The notes: generated by a model from the sequence alone, not told the origin. Shown: positions 7,818 through 15,946, counted from the stretch's first letter. The stretch is DNA of 17,254 nt from CAYGJN01 sp964350135 (GCA_964350135.1 CAYGJN010000056.1:1-17254), one strand, 5' to 3'. Numbers and translations are program-made.

Positions 7818-8127
7818 TATTTTTACTAATCCTTAGAAGTAGAGAGAAAGATATTATTGTATAAAAAGTTACTAAAAATATTTTCTGATCTAACCCTAAC
7901 TCTGATTTATATTTTGAGCTAAAGAGCAGTATAACAATAAAACAAATTAGATATACGAATAGTAAAACAAACCTAGTCATTCCATTAGATTTTAATTTTC
8001 CATCGAAGTGAACAACTTCTCTATTTTCGCGCCTGATTTTTGTTTTCTTAATCTTTGGAAGAAAAATTATTATTGAGAATATGAATAAAGTTATGGCTAG
8101 TTTTAGCTCATAGTATTCTGGATACAT
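7810..8127 (-). CDS. NuoA-like diverged small membrane protein (A')
   Basis: This 105-residue protein has three predicted helices (about 8-24, 52-70 and 82-98) and a charged loop between helices 1 and 2, the NuoA topology. Helix 2 starts 'TRF' as NuoA has 'IRF' (62-64). The acidic residues that follow in NuoA (D75 and E77) are Ile64 and Ile66 here, and the loop signature PYECG is absent. It is the first gene of the second set, 25 bases after nuoN. No hairpin lies in that gap and an AGAGG ribosome site is present, so it is probably read from the nuo transcript. Taken alone the protein would be called hypothetical; the NuoA link comes from topology plus gene order. Confidence 0.6.
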   Translation of the reverse strand: MYPEYYELKLAITLFIFSIIIFLPKIKKTKIRRENREVVHFDGKLKSNGMTRFVLLFVYLICFIVILLFSSKYKSELGLDQKIFLVTFYTIISFSLLLRISKNNE

Positions 8128-8152
8128 CCTTGTCGGTACCTCTGTGGACTAT

Positions 8153-9619
8153 TTACTTAACAATAAGTTCCGCATTTTGAGCAATTTTAATAATGCTCTC
8201 CCAGAAGATCCCCAGAAATACGACTGGTACTGAAAATGCCACAAGGACTGCCTGATTAACAAAAGAGAAATTCTCTATTTTTTCTGTAGAATCACTCTTT
8301 TCAAAAACCATTAATTTTACAACTCTTAGATAATAATAAAGTGCTATCACTGAGTTTAAAGCAGCAAATACAGCTAAAGTATAATAGGACTTTTGGATCA
8401 CCGCTGAAAGTATTGCAAACTTTGCTACAAATCCACTAAATGGCGGTATTCCCGCTAATGAAAACATTACAATCGCCATTATTATTGTCATTACTGGGTG
8501 AATTTTAGAAAGACCATTAAATATATCAAACCTATCAGAATCATAGTAATCGCCAAGATAGGTTGCGACACCAAATGCTACCAATGTCATGAAAAGATAA
8601 GCTAGAGAATAATAAATTAGTGCTGATGTTCCTGCTATGTCTATTACAAGAACCCCCATCAACATAAATCCAGCATGTGCGATTGATGAATATGCTAGCA
8701 TTCGCTTCACTGATTTTTGTCCAATGGCCAAAATATTACCAATGGTCATTGTAAGTATTGCAACTAATTGTACCAGCGTAGACCATGCTTCACTAATATC
8801 ACTTTCATAGTTAAAAAATGTGTATGTAATTCTCACAAGTACTGCTATCCCTGCAATCTTTGGAACTATAGCAAAAAATGTTGTGACAGGGATTGGTGAA
8901 CCTTCATAGACATCAGGTGACCACATATGAAATGGCACGCAAGCTATTTTATAACCAAGCCCCGCAAAGACTAATACAAAGGATGGTAGAAGAATTAATG
9001 CTTGAGTTTTATCTATGCCCTGAACGATACCTACTATTTCGCTAAATTGGATCGTTCCTAGTACCCCGTAAATATGACTCATACCAAATAGCATTATTCC
9101 AGATGTTACTCCACCATAAATAGCATATTTCAGACCAGCTTCTGTAGATTTACCATCATTCTTTTTAAGCGATGCTAGTACGTAACTTAGAATTGATAAT
9201 GTCTCGATTCCAAGATAAACGGTTAGTAAGTTGTTTGCCGAGGCTAATAACATCCCACCCAGAAGAACACCTAAGGCTAGAATTATGAATTCACTCTTAA
9301 GTTCTTTATAGATATCTGAGGATGTAGCACATAAAAAGATAGAACCTAATGTACCAAGAACCATTACGATTTTAAGTAAAGTACTAAATGGATCTATTAC
9401 AACTGCATTTGTAAATATGGGCGTTGCAGCTAAATTTATATTCGATATTAGAGAAATAAACGCAAATACTAGGCCAGCAACTGCTGCATAAAATATATAT
9501 GACTCGCTATATTCTTTTTTGCTATACGCTGCTTCAAGAAATAGTCCTCCAACCATCGTCGTAACAATTAACAGTTCGGGAATATAATAGCTTAAATTAG
9601 CAAGTAATGTTGATACCAT
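8153..9619 (-). CDS. nuoN: NADH-quinone oxidoreductase subunit N
   Basis: NuoN is one of the three antiporter-like proton-pumping subunits of complex I, in the membrane arm of the inner membrane. At 488 residues it has the normal family length. The channel residues are in place: Glu139 in 'YLGIET', Lys224 before 'CVPFHMWSPDVYEG', Lys254 in the 'PK' of the discontinuous helix, and Lys400 in 'PPFSGFVAKF'. 'RMLAYSSIAHAGFMLMG' is typical of the family. The ATG is 11 bases after the nuoM stop and is preceded by AAGGA. It is the last canonical gene of the nuo run and is followed directly by the NuoA-like gene of the second set. Confidence 0.97.
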   Translation of the reverse strand: MVSTLLANLSYYIPELLIVTTMVGGLFLEAAYSKKEYSESYIFYAAVAGLVFAFISLISNINLAATPIFTNAVVIDPFSTLLKIVMVLGTLGSIFLCATSSDIYKELKSEFIILALGVLLGGMLLASANNLLTVYLGIETLSILSYVLASLKKNDGKSTEAGLKYAIYGGVTSGIMLFGMSHIYGVLGTIQFSEIVGIVQGIDKTQALILLPSFVLVFAGLGYKIACVPFHMWSPDVYEGSPIPVTTFFAIVPKIAGIAVLVRITYTFFNYESDISEAWSTLVQLVAILTMTIGNILAIGQKSVKRMLAYSSIAHAGFMLMGVLVIDIAGTSALIYYSLAYLFMTLVAFGVATYLGDYYDSDRFDIFNGLSKIHPVMTIIMAIVMFSLAGIPPFSGFVAKFAILSAVIQKSYYTLAVFAALNSVIALYYYLRVVKLMVFEKSDSTEKIENFSFVNQAVLVAFSVPVVFLGIFWESIIKIAQNAELIVK

Positions 9620-9630
9620 CTTCGCAATCC

Positions 9631-11151
9631 TTATCTAGCCAGTAAAGTTACAAGCTGACCTACTGAAGCCTTCATTATGTTTAATAGAGGTGATGGAAAA
9701 ATACCAAATACAATTACAGCTACACAAAGTGGAACCATATATACAATCTCTCTAGCATTTACATCACTATAATCTTTAACGTCCGGATTAACGTCTCCAA
9801 AAAACATTCTCTTATACATCCAAAGAAGATAAGCGGCACCAATCAATAATCCAAATGCAGCTAACACAGTAAGAGTTGTATATTTTTCAAATATTCCAAG
9901 AAAGATTAATGCTTCAGAAATAAAACCTGAAAGTCCAGGAAGCCCAAGCGAAGCAAACATACCTATAATAAAGATTACTGTATATTTTGGAAGCTGAGTT
10001 GCAAGTCCTCCAAAACCTTTTGATCCGTCAGGTCTTATTATCCATCTATGGTGTGACCTTTCGTATAGAATTCCAATTAGAAGAAACATCATTGCAGTAG
10101 ATGTACCGTGGTTAAACATTTGCAAAACTGCACCATTCATACCTTGGGTTGTCATTGCAGCTAGACCCATCATTACAAAGCCCATATGGGACACGGATGA
10201 ATATGCTATCAATCGCTTAACATCAGTTTGCGCCATCGCACAGAATGCACCGTATAGAATATTAATCAAACCTAGTACTGCAATAATATCTGCAAAGCTT
10301 ACTGATGCTTCTGGAAAAATCGGAAAAGCAATTCTTAAGAATCCATAAGTTCCCATTTTAAGTAATACACCTGCAAGTATTACTGATACCGCCGTTGGTG
10401 CCTGAACGTGAGCGTGAGGTAGCCATGTATGAAATGGAAATACTGGTACCTTAATTGCAAAACCAATAAACATAAACCAAAAGAATATTTTGTTAAATGC
10501 TACATCCTGCCCAAAAACATGTATTACATTCTCAGTCCATCTACCGCCTGAAAGTGCAAGGATATTAAAAGAATCAACACCTTTACCAGCAGCATAGTAA
10601 AGCCCAATCATACCAACAAGCATGAGAATGGATCCAAAAAATGTGTATAAGAAAAATTTGATTGCAGCGTACTCTTTATTCTCACCACCCCAAACTCCGA
10701 TAAGGAAAAACATTGGCAGGAGCATAACTTCCCAAAATACATAAAAGAGGAAGAAATCTAATGCAAAAAATACTCCGAAGACTGATGCCTCTAACATTAG
10801 CAGTAATGCAAAAAATGCTTTAACCGATTTTGTTACTGTCCACGAACTTAAGATACAAATGAAAAACAACAATGCTGTTAGAATTATCATTGGCAGCGAA
10901 ATACCATCAACGCCTAATCTGTAAAATATATTAAATTGCTCTATCCATGGAACCGCAACACTAAACTGTTCCTGCATTCCTGCAACACTATTATCAAAAT
11001 TTAAATAGAGTACAATTGTCAAAACAAAGGTAATAAAAGTTGTTACTAAGGAAGTCCACCTTACTAGATCATCCTTGCCGCGTGGGAGAAGCAGAACCGC
11101 AAAAACTCCAACCATTGGCAGCCATAAAATCCAACTCAATAAATGACTCAC
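9631..11151 (-). CDS. nuoM: NADH-quinone oxidoreductase subunit M
   Basis: NuoM is the central antiporter-like subunit of the complex I membrane arm. At 506 residues it matches the family. It has Glu141 in 'FWEVMLLP', Lys234 before 'VPVFPFHTWLPHAH', Lys265 in 'LLKMGTYG' and Glu413 in 'LSGFISEAL', all expected for proton translocation. The start is a GTG: the fMet-Ser-His N-terminus follows AAGGAG with a 6-base spacing, so it is well supported. It lies 22 bases after the nuoL stop and 11 before the nuoN start, with no sign of internal termination. Confidence 0.97.
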   Translation of the reverse strand: MSHLLSWILWLPMVGVFAVLLLPRGKDDLVRWTSLVTTFITFVLTIVLYLNFDNSVAGMQEQFSVAVPWIEQFNIFYRLGVDGISLPMIILTALLFFICILSSWTVTKSVKAFFALLLMLEASVFGVFFALDFFLFYVFWEVMLLPMFFLIGVWGGENKEYAAIKFFLYTFFGSILMLVGMIGLYYAAGKGVDSFNILALSGGRWTENVIHVFGQDVAFNKIFFWFMFIGFAIKVPVFPFHTWLPHAHVQAPTAVSVILAGVLLKMGTYGFLRIAFPIFPEASVSFADIIAVLGLINILYGAFCAMAQTDVKRLIAYSSVSHMGFVMMGLAAMTTQGMNGAVLQMFNHGTSTAMMFLLIGILYERSHHRWIIRPDGSKGFGGLATQLPKYTVIFIIGMFASLGLPGLSGFISEALIFLGIFEKYTTLTVLAAFGLLIGAAYLLWMYKRMFFGDVNPDVKDYSDVNAREIVYMVPLCVAVIVFGIFPSPLLNIMKASVGQLVTLLAR

Positions 11152-11173
11152 TGATTACTCCTTAAATATTCTA

Positions 11174-13351
11174 TTACATAGAAATTTTGTACATATAAAA
11201 TGCTAAAAATATAAATAAAATTACAAAATAAAACTGAATACGCCCTGTTAATATAAAGCGGATTCCCTTGTTAAATACATTTTTAATAACAAAGCCTGGA
11301 CCATCGACTCCGACTTGGTCAATCGCTCTTCTATCAAAGGCATCTGCAAATTTGTAGCAAACCTCTGATACTTTTGCCCATCCATCTACTGCAAATCTGT
11401 CATAGATGCCCAGGTCAAAATTGGCCAGCATTTGATTAAACCTCAAAAGACCTTTTCCTATAATTAGATCTATATATAGTTCATCCATTAAATATTTTTT
11501 TACTAGTAATCTGTACCAACCATTAAGCTTGTTAACTATATTGGCTGGGTTTATTACTTTTTTGTAATACATTAAAAATGCTAGAAAAATTCCGATAAAG
11601 GCAATAATGATAGATGCAACTGCTCCAATGACGTGTGCACTGTGAAGTAGGTGCTCATCATGCTCAGATAGGCCATAACTGTACTCTGCATAAGTCGATG
11701 GCATTATGCTTGTTTCCTGCTTAGAGTCTTCCCAGCTAAATGGTTCTTTTACATAGCTTGTAAATTTTTGAGCTTCAGGTTTTCTTACTAAAACTTTAAA
11801 CCATTCTTTCTTTTCAGATGCTAAATTGATAATTCCCTGACCAGTAAGTGAACCTGAAAAGAAAACTCCCAGTGTAAAAACTGCAAGAATTAATAATGGG
11901 ATATTTCTATTCCACTTTAATTTTTCTTTATGACAATGATCGAATACATCTTTGTCTCTAGGAGCTCCAAAGAATGCAAGAAACATCATTCTAAACATAT
12001 AAAATGCAGTTAACCCGGCTCCAATTGCTGCTAGCACATATGGAACTATGAAAACTTTATTTTTCATGGCCATAAAAAGAGCATCACCTAATATTCTATC
12101 TTTTGAAACGAATCCTGAGAAAAATGGAACTCCTGAAATTGCAAGAGTACAAAACATCATTGCCCAGAAGGTAAATGGTAATTTTGATTTTAATCCACCC
12201 ATTCTTGGCATTTCTTGAACATGCTCGTGTGTATGATGATCGTGCAATGAATGAATGACTGATCCTGCACTTAAAAATAAACAGGCCTTAAATACAGCAT
12301 GTGTAATTAAATGCATAAAGGCAGCGTTATAAGATCCAACACCAACTCCTAGAACCATATAGCCCAATTGGGATATTGTTGAATAAGCAAGTACCGCTTT
12401 AAGATCTGTTTGAACAAGAGCGATAGTAGCTGCACCAAAAGCTGTTATTGCTCCGATATAAGCAATAAATGGTGTCAGTCCTCCAAGCTCCATTAAAGGA
12501 TACATTCTTAATGATAAATAAACCCCAGCTGCTACCATTGTTGCTGCATGGATAAGTGCTGAACAAGGTGTTGGACCCATCATCGCATCAGGTAGCCATA
12601 CCTGTAGAGGAAACTGAGCTGATTTTCCAATTGTTCCACAAAAGATACAAAAACCAGCAAAACTTGCTAGCGATATTCCAAGTACCGTCTGCCCTTCAAT
12701 TCCACCATTTGCAACTGCTGCATAAATATCTACAAAGCTCACACTTCCTATCGCTGTCCAAAGAGCCATAATTCCAAGTAGGAAAATAACGTCTCCCACT
12801 CTTGTTGTCATAAACGCTTTAATGGATGCGTACCCAGCTTTTTCTTTTTCATGATAAAAGCCAATCAATGAGTATGAACAAAAGCCCATGATTTCCCAAA
12901 AAATAAAAAGTGAAAGCAAGTTGTCACTTAAAACCAAACCAAGCATCGCCGAGGTAAAAAGAGACATATAGACAAAGAATTTTCCAAACTTCTTATCTTC
13001 TGCCATATACCATGTTGAAAATACATGAATAAGAGTTCCAACCCCTGTTACCATTAGTAGCATTATGGCCGTCATATTATCGATATAGATTCCCATATCC
13101 ACTTTAAAATTTACTCCACCACCGGCCAAATCAAACCATGTGAAGAATTTGTGAACATAATAATCTTGAGCATATGTATTAAAAACAAAATCAGAAAAAA
13201 TTCGGGCAGAGTAGAGAAAAGCTATAAAGATTGCAGCTGTACTAATAAAGACTGCAAGCTTTTCTGACTTTTTTACAATAAACGCGTTAACGACAAAAGC
13301 GAAAAACGGTAGAAGAAATATTGGTGCGACTGAAGATAGTGTGTATTCCAT
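11174..13351 (-). CDS. nuoL: NADH-quinone oxidoreductase subunit L
   Basis: NuoL is the distal proton-pumping subunit, whose C-terminal lateral helix clamps the membrane arm. Channel residues are present: Glu153 in 'FWEIMGFCSYSLIGF', Asp187, Lys243 before 'SAQFPLQVWLPDAM', His268 in 'IHAATMVAAG', Lys355 in 'HAVFKACLFLSAG' and Lys417 in 'FFSGFVSKDRI'. At 725 residues it is longer than the E. coli protein (613), mainly through an extra hydrophilic stretch at roughly 500-565. A histidine-rich loop lies at 367-377. The C-terminus has the amphipathic helix and final transmembrane anchor. The ATG has AAGGG 6 bases upstream and follows nuoK by 9 bases. Confidence 0.97.
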   Translation of the reverse strand: MEYTLSSVAPIFLLPFFAFVVNAFIVKKSEKLAVFISTAAIFIAFLYSARIFSDFVFNTYAQDYYVHKFFTWFDLAGGGVNFKVDMGIYIDNMTAIMLLMVTGVGTLIHVFSTWYMAEDKKFGKFFVYMSLFTSAMLGLVLSDNLLSLFIFWEIMGFCSYSLIGFYHEKEKAGYASIKAFMTTRVGDVIFLLGIMALWTAIGSVSFVDIYAAVANGGIEGQTVLGISLASFAGFCIFCGTIGKSAQFPLQVWLPDAMMGPTPCSALIHAATMVAAGVYLSLRMYPLMELGGLTPFIAYIGAITAFGAATIALVQTDLKAVLAYSTISQLGYMVLGVGVGSYNAAFMHLITHAVFKACLFLSAGSVIHSLHDHHTHEHVQEMPRMGGLKSKLPFTFWAMMFCTLAISGVPFFSGFVSKDRILGDALFMAMKNKVFIVPYVLAAIGAGLTAFYMFRMMFLAFFGAPRDKDVFDHCHKEKLKWNRNIPLLILAVFTLGVFFSGSLTGQGIINLASEKKEWFKVLVRKPEAQKFTSYVKEPFSWEDSKQETSIMPSTYAEYSYGLSEHDEHLLHSAHVIGAVASIIIAFIGIFLAFLMYYKKVINPANIVNKLNGWYRLLVKKYLMDELYIDLIIGKGLLRFNQMLANFDLGIYDRFAVDGWAKVSEVCYKFADAFDRRAIDQVGVDGPGFVIKNVFNKGIRFILTGRIQFYFVILFIFLAFYMYKISM

Positions 13352-13360
13352 TTTAAACCC

Positions 13361-13669
13361 TTATACCTCGTCGTTTAATAACGTAGCTTTATCAATATGA
13401 ATGGATTCTCTAATTTGATAAAAACGTATAACAATTGCTAATCCAACAGCAGCTTCTGCTGCAGCGACTACAATAATAAATAATGTAAAAATATGACCAT
13501 CAAGATTATTTGTAATGAACTTACTATATGTAACAAAATTAAGTGCACAAGCATTTAATATAAGCTCTATTCCTAGTAATACAGCAACAATATTCTTTCT
13601 CGCTATTATGACAATAATGCCTGTAAGAAAAAGTATCGTTGAAACAATTAAATATGCAGGTAAAGTCAT
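13361..13669 (-). CDS. nuoK: NADH-quinone oxidoreductase subunit K
   Basis: This is a small three-helix subunit between NuoH/J and NuoN that is part of the proton path (102 residues, normal size). The two essential buried glutamates are present: Glu35 in 'LLGIELILNAC' and Glu72 in 'VVAAAEAAVGLAI'. A clear AAGGA lies 7 bases before the ATG, and the gene starts 2 bases after the nuoJ stop. It is the reference against which the diverged copy at 6290-6544 shows loss of both glutamates. Confidence 0.97.
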   Translation of the reverse strand: MTLPAYLIVSTILFLTGIIVIIARKNIVAVLLGIELILNACALNFVTYSKFITNNLDGHIFTLFIIVVAAAEAAVGLAIVIRFYQIRESIHIDKATLLNDEV

Positions 13670-13671
13670 TA

Positions 13672-14229
13672 TTAATCCTTTTTAACACCAATTCGTAAAA
13701 CTTTTGGTCTTGCAATGATAGCTGCTCCTATTAAAGCGCCAAGAAGTAAGATAGATGCAAATTCAAAAGAGAGAACATGATCAGTTACAAGTAATGTTCC
13801 TATTTTTTCTACCGTTGGCTCAAATGCACTAGGATTTGATTTAATCTTACTAAAGCTCCATACATTCTTAACAATTCCATATATAGATGCAAAAAATACA
13901 ACCGCTGTAAAACCACCAAAAATATAAGATTTTTTACTGCCCATTATTGGAGATAAAAATAAAAGCTTGCTACGATTATTTTCAGAGTCAGGACCACCTG
14001 TAAGCATTACTGCAAAAAGCATTAAAATTGTTACACCGCCTACATAAACCATAAACTGAACGGCTGCTACAAAGTCTGCACCTAATGTTACATAAAGACC
14101 GGAAACACCGATAAGGCTTCCTAGTAAATATACACAGGCGTGCATAATATTTTTTGTGACAACAACCATCACAGCACTACCAATTGTTAGAGCTGCTGAC
14201 AGAAAGAATAAAATTTGTTCAAACAACAT
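13672..14229 (-). CDS. nuoJ: NADH-quinone oxidoreductase subunit J
   Basis: NuoJ is a five-helix membrane-arm subunit at the junction with the quinone site (185 residues). Helix 3 carries 'FMVYVGGVTILMLF' (59-72), the conserved tyrosine/glycine-rich segment whose pi-bulge rearranges during turnover. 'TKN' after helix 1 and 'ADFVAAVQ' before helix 3 are typical. It starts 2 bases after nuoH and ends 2 bases before nuoK, so the three are tightly coupled. nuoI, which normally sits between nuoH and nuoJ, is missing from this position. Confidence 0.96.
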   Translation of the reverse strand: MLFEQILFFLSAALTIGSAVMVVVTKNIMHACVYLLGSLIGVSGLYVTLGADFVAAVQFMVYVGGVTILMLFAVMLTGGPDSENNRSKLLFLSPIMGSKKSYIFGGFTAVVFFASIYGIVKNVWSFSKIKSNPSAFEPTVEKIGTLLVTDHVLSFEFASILLLGALIGAAIIARPKVLRIGVKKD

Positions 14230-14231
14230 TA

Positions 14232-15386
14232 TTAGTGACCCCCGGCCGCTTTAGCACCAGAAAAGATTAAGTTCCATAAAGATTTATTTTCGAAAAAATA
14301 CATCCACATCGCGACTCCCACCAAATTAAACAGAGCTATTGGAGTTAAGTACTTCCAGCAAACAACCATAAGTTGATCAACTCTAATTCTAGGAAAAGTC
14401 CATCTGATCCAAATAACAACATAATATAGTAAAAAAGCTTTTGTAAAAAAGACGATGACCTGAAAGACTTGCCCAAGAGGTTTGTCATGAAATAAATTTC
14501 CTGGAACATTATATCCGCCAAGAAATAAAGCAGCAGCAACACTACAAAGGACAAAAACTTCTACATACTCAGCAAGTGCAAAAAATGCGAATCTCATACC
14601 AGTATACTCAGTGTGATACCCAGAAACTAACTCTGATTCCGCTTCTGGTAGATCAAAAGGTGCACGGTTTGCTTCTGCCAATGCGCCAATAGAGTAAACA
14701 AAGAAGGCCATAAAAGTGAACGGGTTATGAAATATATACCAACTAGAAAAACCATGAGACTGACCTGCAATAATCGTATCAAAACCAAGTCCGCCTGCTA
14801 CCAAGATAATTGCTAATATAGAGATAACAACTGGAATTTCATAACTTATTATCTGTGAGGCTCCTCTCATTCCACCTAACATTGACCACTTAGAATTAGC
14901 TGCGTACCCACCAAGAAAAACTGCAATTCCCACAAGAGAAGATACAGCCACAAGATAAAAAACACCTACGTTTAAATGAGAAAGAGTAAAACCTTCTGAA
15001 ATTGGTAAAACTGCAACAGTTAGAAAAACTCCAAGCATGGCCAAAAGTGGTGCTAAATAAAATAAGAATTTATCTGAACCTTTAGGGCGTATATCTTCTT
15101 TTAAAAGCATCTTTACTCCATCAGCTAAAAACTGAAGAAGTCCATATGGTCCAACACGGTTAGGACCCATTCTGGCCTGAAGGTCTGCTGAAATTTTTCT
15201 CTCTGCATAAGTACCAAGTCCACCTATAGGAAAAAGTACAAATAAAATAAGCACTTTAATCAGTAAAAGGTAGGCAACAAATGATATCAAAGACGTAGTA
15301 TCAAAACCTAGTGCTTGGCTAGATCCTGCAATAATATTTTCATACCAACTAAACTGGGAAAGGTACGAGATTAATCCACCATTCAT
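14232..15386 (-). CDS. nuoH: NADH-quinone oxidoreductase subunit H
   Basis: NuoH forms most of the quinone-binding channel and links the peripheral and membrane arms. At 384 residues it has all signature segments: 'AERK' (61-64), 'ARMGPNRVGP' (71-80), 'KEDIRP' (96-101), 'MRGASQIISYE' (173-183), and 'EANRAPFDLPEAESELV' with 'GYHTEYTG' (238-263). The ATG has AAGGA 6 bases upstream and lies 13 bases after nuoA. Normally nuoB, C, D, E, F and G would separate nuoA from nuoH; here they are adjacent, so the cluster holds only membrane subunits. Confidence 0.97.
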   Translation of the reverse strand: MNGGLISYLSQFSWYENIIAGSSQALGFDTTSLISFVAYLLLIKVLILFVLFPIGGLGTYAERKISADLQARMGPNRVGPYGLLQFLADGVKMLLKEDIRPKGSDKFLFYLAPLLAMLGVFLTVAVLPISEGFTLSHLNVGVFYLVAVSSLVGIAVFLGGYAANSKWSMLGGMRGASQIISYEIPVVISILAIILVAGGLGFDTIIAGQSHGFSSWYIFHNPFTFMAFFVYSIGALAEANRAPFDLPEAESELVSGYHTEYTGMRFAFFALAEYVEVFVLCSVAAALFLGGYNVPGNLFHDKPLGQVFQVIVFFTKAFLLYYVVIWIRWTFPRIRVDQLMVVCWKYLTPIALFNLVGVAMWMYFFENKSLWNLIFSGAKAAGGH

Positions 15387-15399
15387 AATATATCCTTAA

Positions 15400-15813
15400 C
15401 TACTTTCTTTTATCGTCTATCTGAAAACTTCTTACCCAATCCAAATCACCCTTCTTCCAGCAATAGGCCATTCCTGAAACTAAGATGGTAATAAAAATAA
15501 GAATCTCAATTAGTATTAACCCACCTCTTCCCATTTCATTAAATTTTTTAAAGATGGAAACAACTGGAAACATAAGTACTGACTCAACATCAAAGATAAT
15601 AAAAATTAATCCAACAACATAAAATCTTATATTAAACATGGACCAAGCAGTGCCCTCAGGTTGCTCCCCACATTCATATGGTGTTTCTTTTAGTTCAGAT
15701 GGTTTTTGAGGACTTATCAATTTAGAGATAAAAAATGTTGCAAATACAACGACAGTAACAACAACTGCTATTATTAGCACCGGCATGAATCCGTCGAGAT
15801 GATTCGACATCAT
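15400..15813 (-). CDS. nuoA: NADH-quinone oxidoreductase subunit A
   Basis: NuoA is a three-helix subunit whose first loop contacts the quinone cavity (137 residues with this start). It shows 'PYECG' (45-49), 'FNIRFYVVGLIFIIFDVE' with Asp75 and Glu77, and the final 'WKKGDLDW'. The frame extends upstream to a GTG at 15828, but those codons form the AGGGGAG ribosome site, so the start must be the ATG at 15813 or the adjacent ATG at 15810. It is the first gene of the long minus-strand unit. Confidence 0.96.
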   Translation of the reverse strand: MMSNHLDGFMPVLIIAVVVTVVVFATFFISKLISPQKPSELKETPYECGEQPEGTAWSMFNIRFYVVGLIFIIFDVESVLMFPVVSIFKKFNEMGRGGLILIEILIFITILVSGMAYCWKKGDLDWVRSFQIDDKRK

Positions 15814-15818
15814 AGTGA

Positions 15819-15825
15819 CTCCCCT
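15819..15825 (-). promoter_or_regulatory. Ribosome binding site deciding the nuoA start
   Basis: AGGGGAG on the minus strand lies 5 bases before the ATG at 15813 and 8 before the ATG at 15810. It rules out the upstream in-frame GTG at 15828 as the main start. Confidence 0.75.
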
Positions 15826-15930
15826 CACAAAATTAACATATATAATGTGTACTATAGCTTACAAAAATGTTGCCCAGTTGGAAACACAAAGTACTCTATG
15901 TCCTCATTTTTAATGAAATTATACTGTGCG

Positions 15931-15946
15931 TGAATAAGTTTATTCA
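15931..15946. repeat. 16-bp inverted repeat upstream of mfd
   Basis: TGAATAA and TTATTCA form perfect 7-base arms around a GT centre. The repeat lies just downstream of the possible mfd -10 element, where an operator could act. The A+T-rich stem and 2-base centre make a stable RNA hairpin unlikely. It could be chance in DNA this A+T-rich. Confidence 0.35.

Larger units (their letters stand above)
2441..8127 (-). other. Degenerate colinear second copy of the complex I membrane-arm gene set (A'H'J'K'L'M'N')
   Basis: Seven consecutive genes encode polytopic membrane proteins whose order, relative size and topology repeat nuoA-H-J-K-L-M-N directly upstream. In order, the copies have 105, 268, 157, 84, 480, 377 and 425 residues, against 137, 384, 185, 102, 725, 506 and 488. 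Residue-level similarity is visible for K', M', N' and J', and weaker for A', H' and L'. Genes overlap by 4 or 8 bases or are separated by 2, so translation is coupled. Sampled lines here average about 26% G+C, against about 40% in nuoA-nuoN (hand counts of six and seven 60-base lines). Intact frames and retained coupling argue for a maintained complex rather than pseudogenes. What the complex does is unknown. Confidence 0.75.

Noticed and set aside
2441..8127. Mrp-type Na+/H+ antiporter or group 4 hydrogenase membrane module
   Set aside because: The K'-like protein recalls MrpC, but the gene order and sizes (small A-like, H-like, J-like, K-like, then three large ones) match nuoAHJKLMN and not mrpABCDEFG or hyf/hyc clusters. 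No hydrogenase large or small subunit is present.
2441..8127. Seven pseudogenes decaying after duplication
   Set aside because: All seven frames are uninterrupted, with ribosome sites and short stop-start overlaps. Without selection, stops and frameshifts would be expected at this level of divergence.
8128..8152. Terminator or separate promoter between nuoN and the NuoA-like gene
   Set aside because: The 25 bases contain no hairpin followed by a T run and no promoter-like pair of hexamers; read-through is more likely.
14345..14554. 69-codon minus-strand open frame inside nuoH
   Set aside because: It is an alternative frame within conserved nuoH with no ribosome site or recognisable product.
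15814..15828. GTG at 15828 as the nuoA start
   Set aside because: The five extra codons spell the AGGGGAG ribosome site for the ATG at 15813; the extension is not conserved-looking and has no site of its own.
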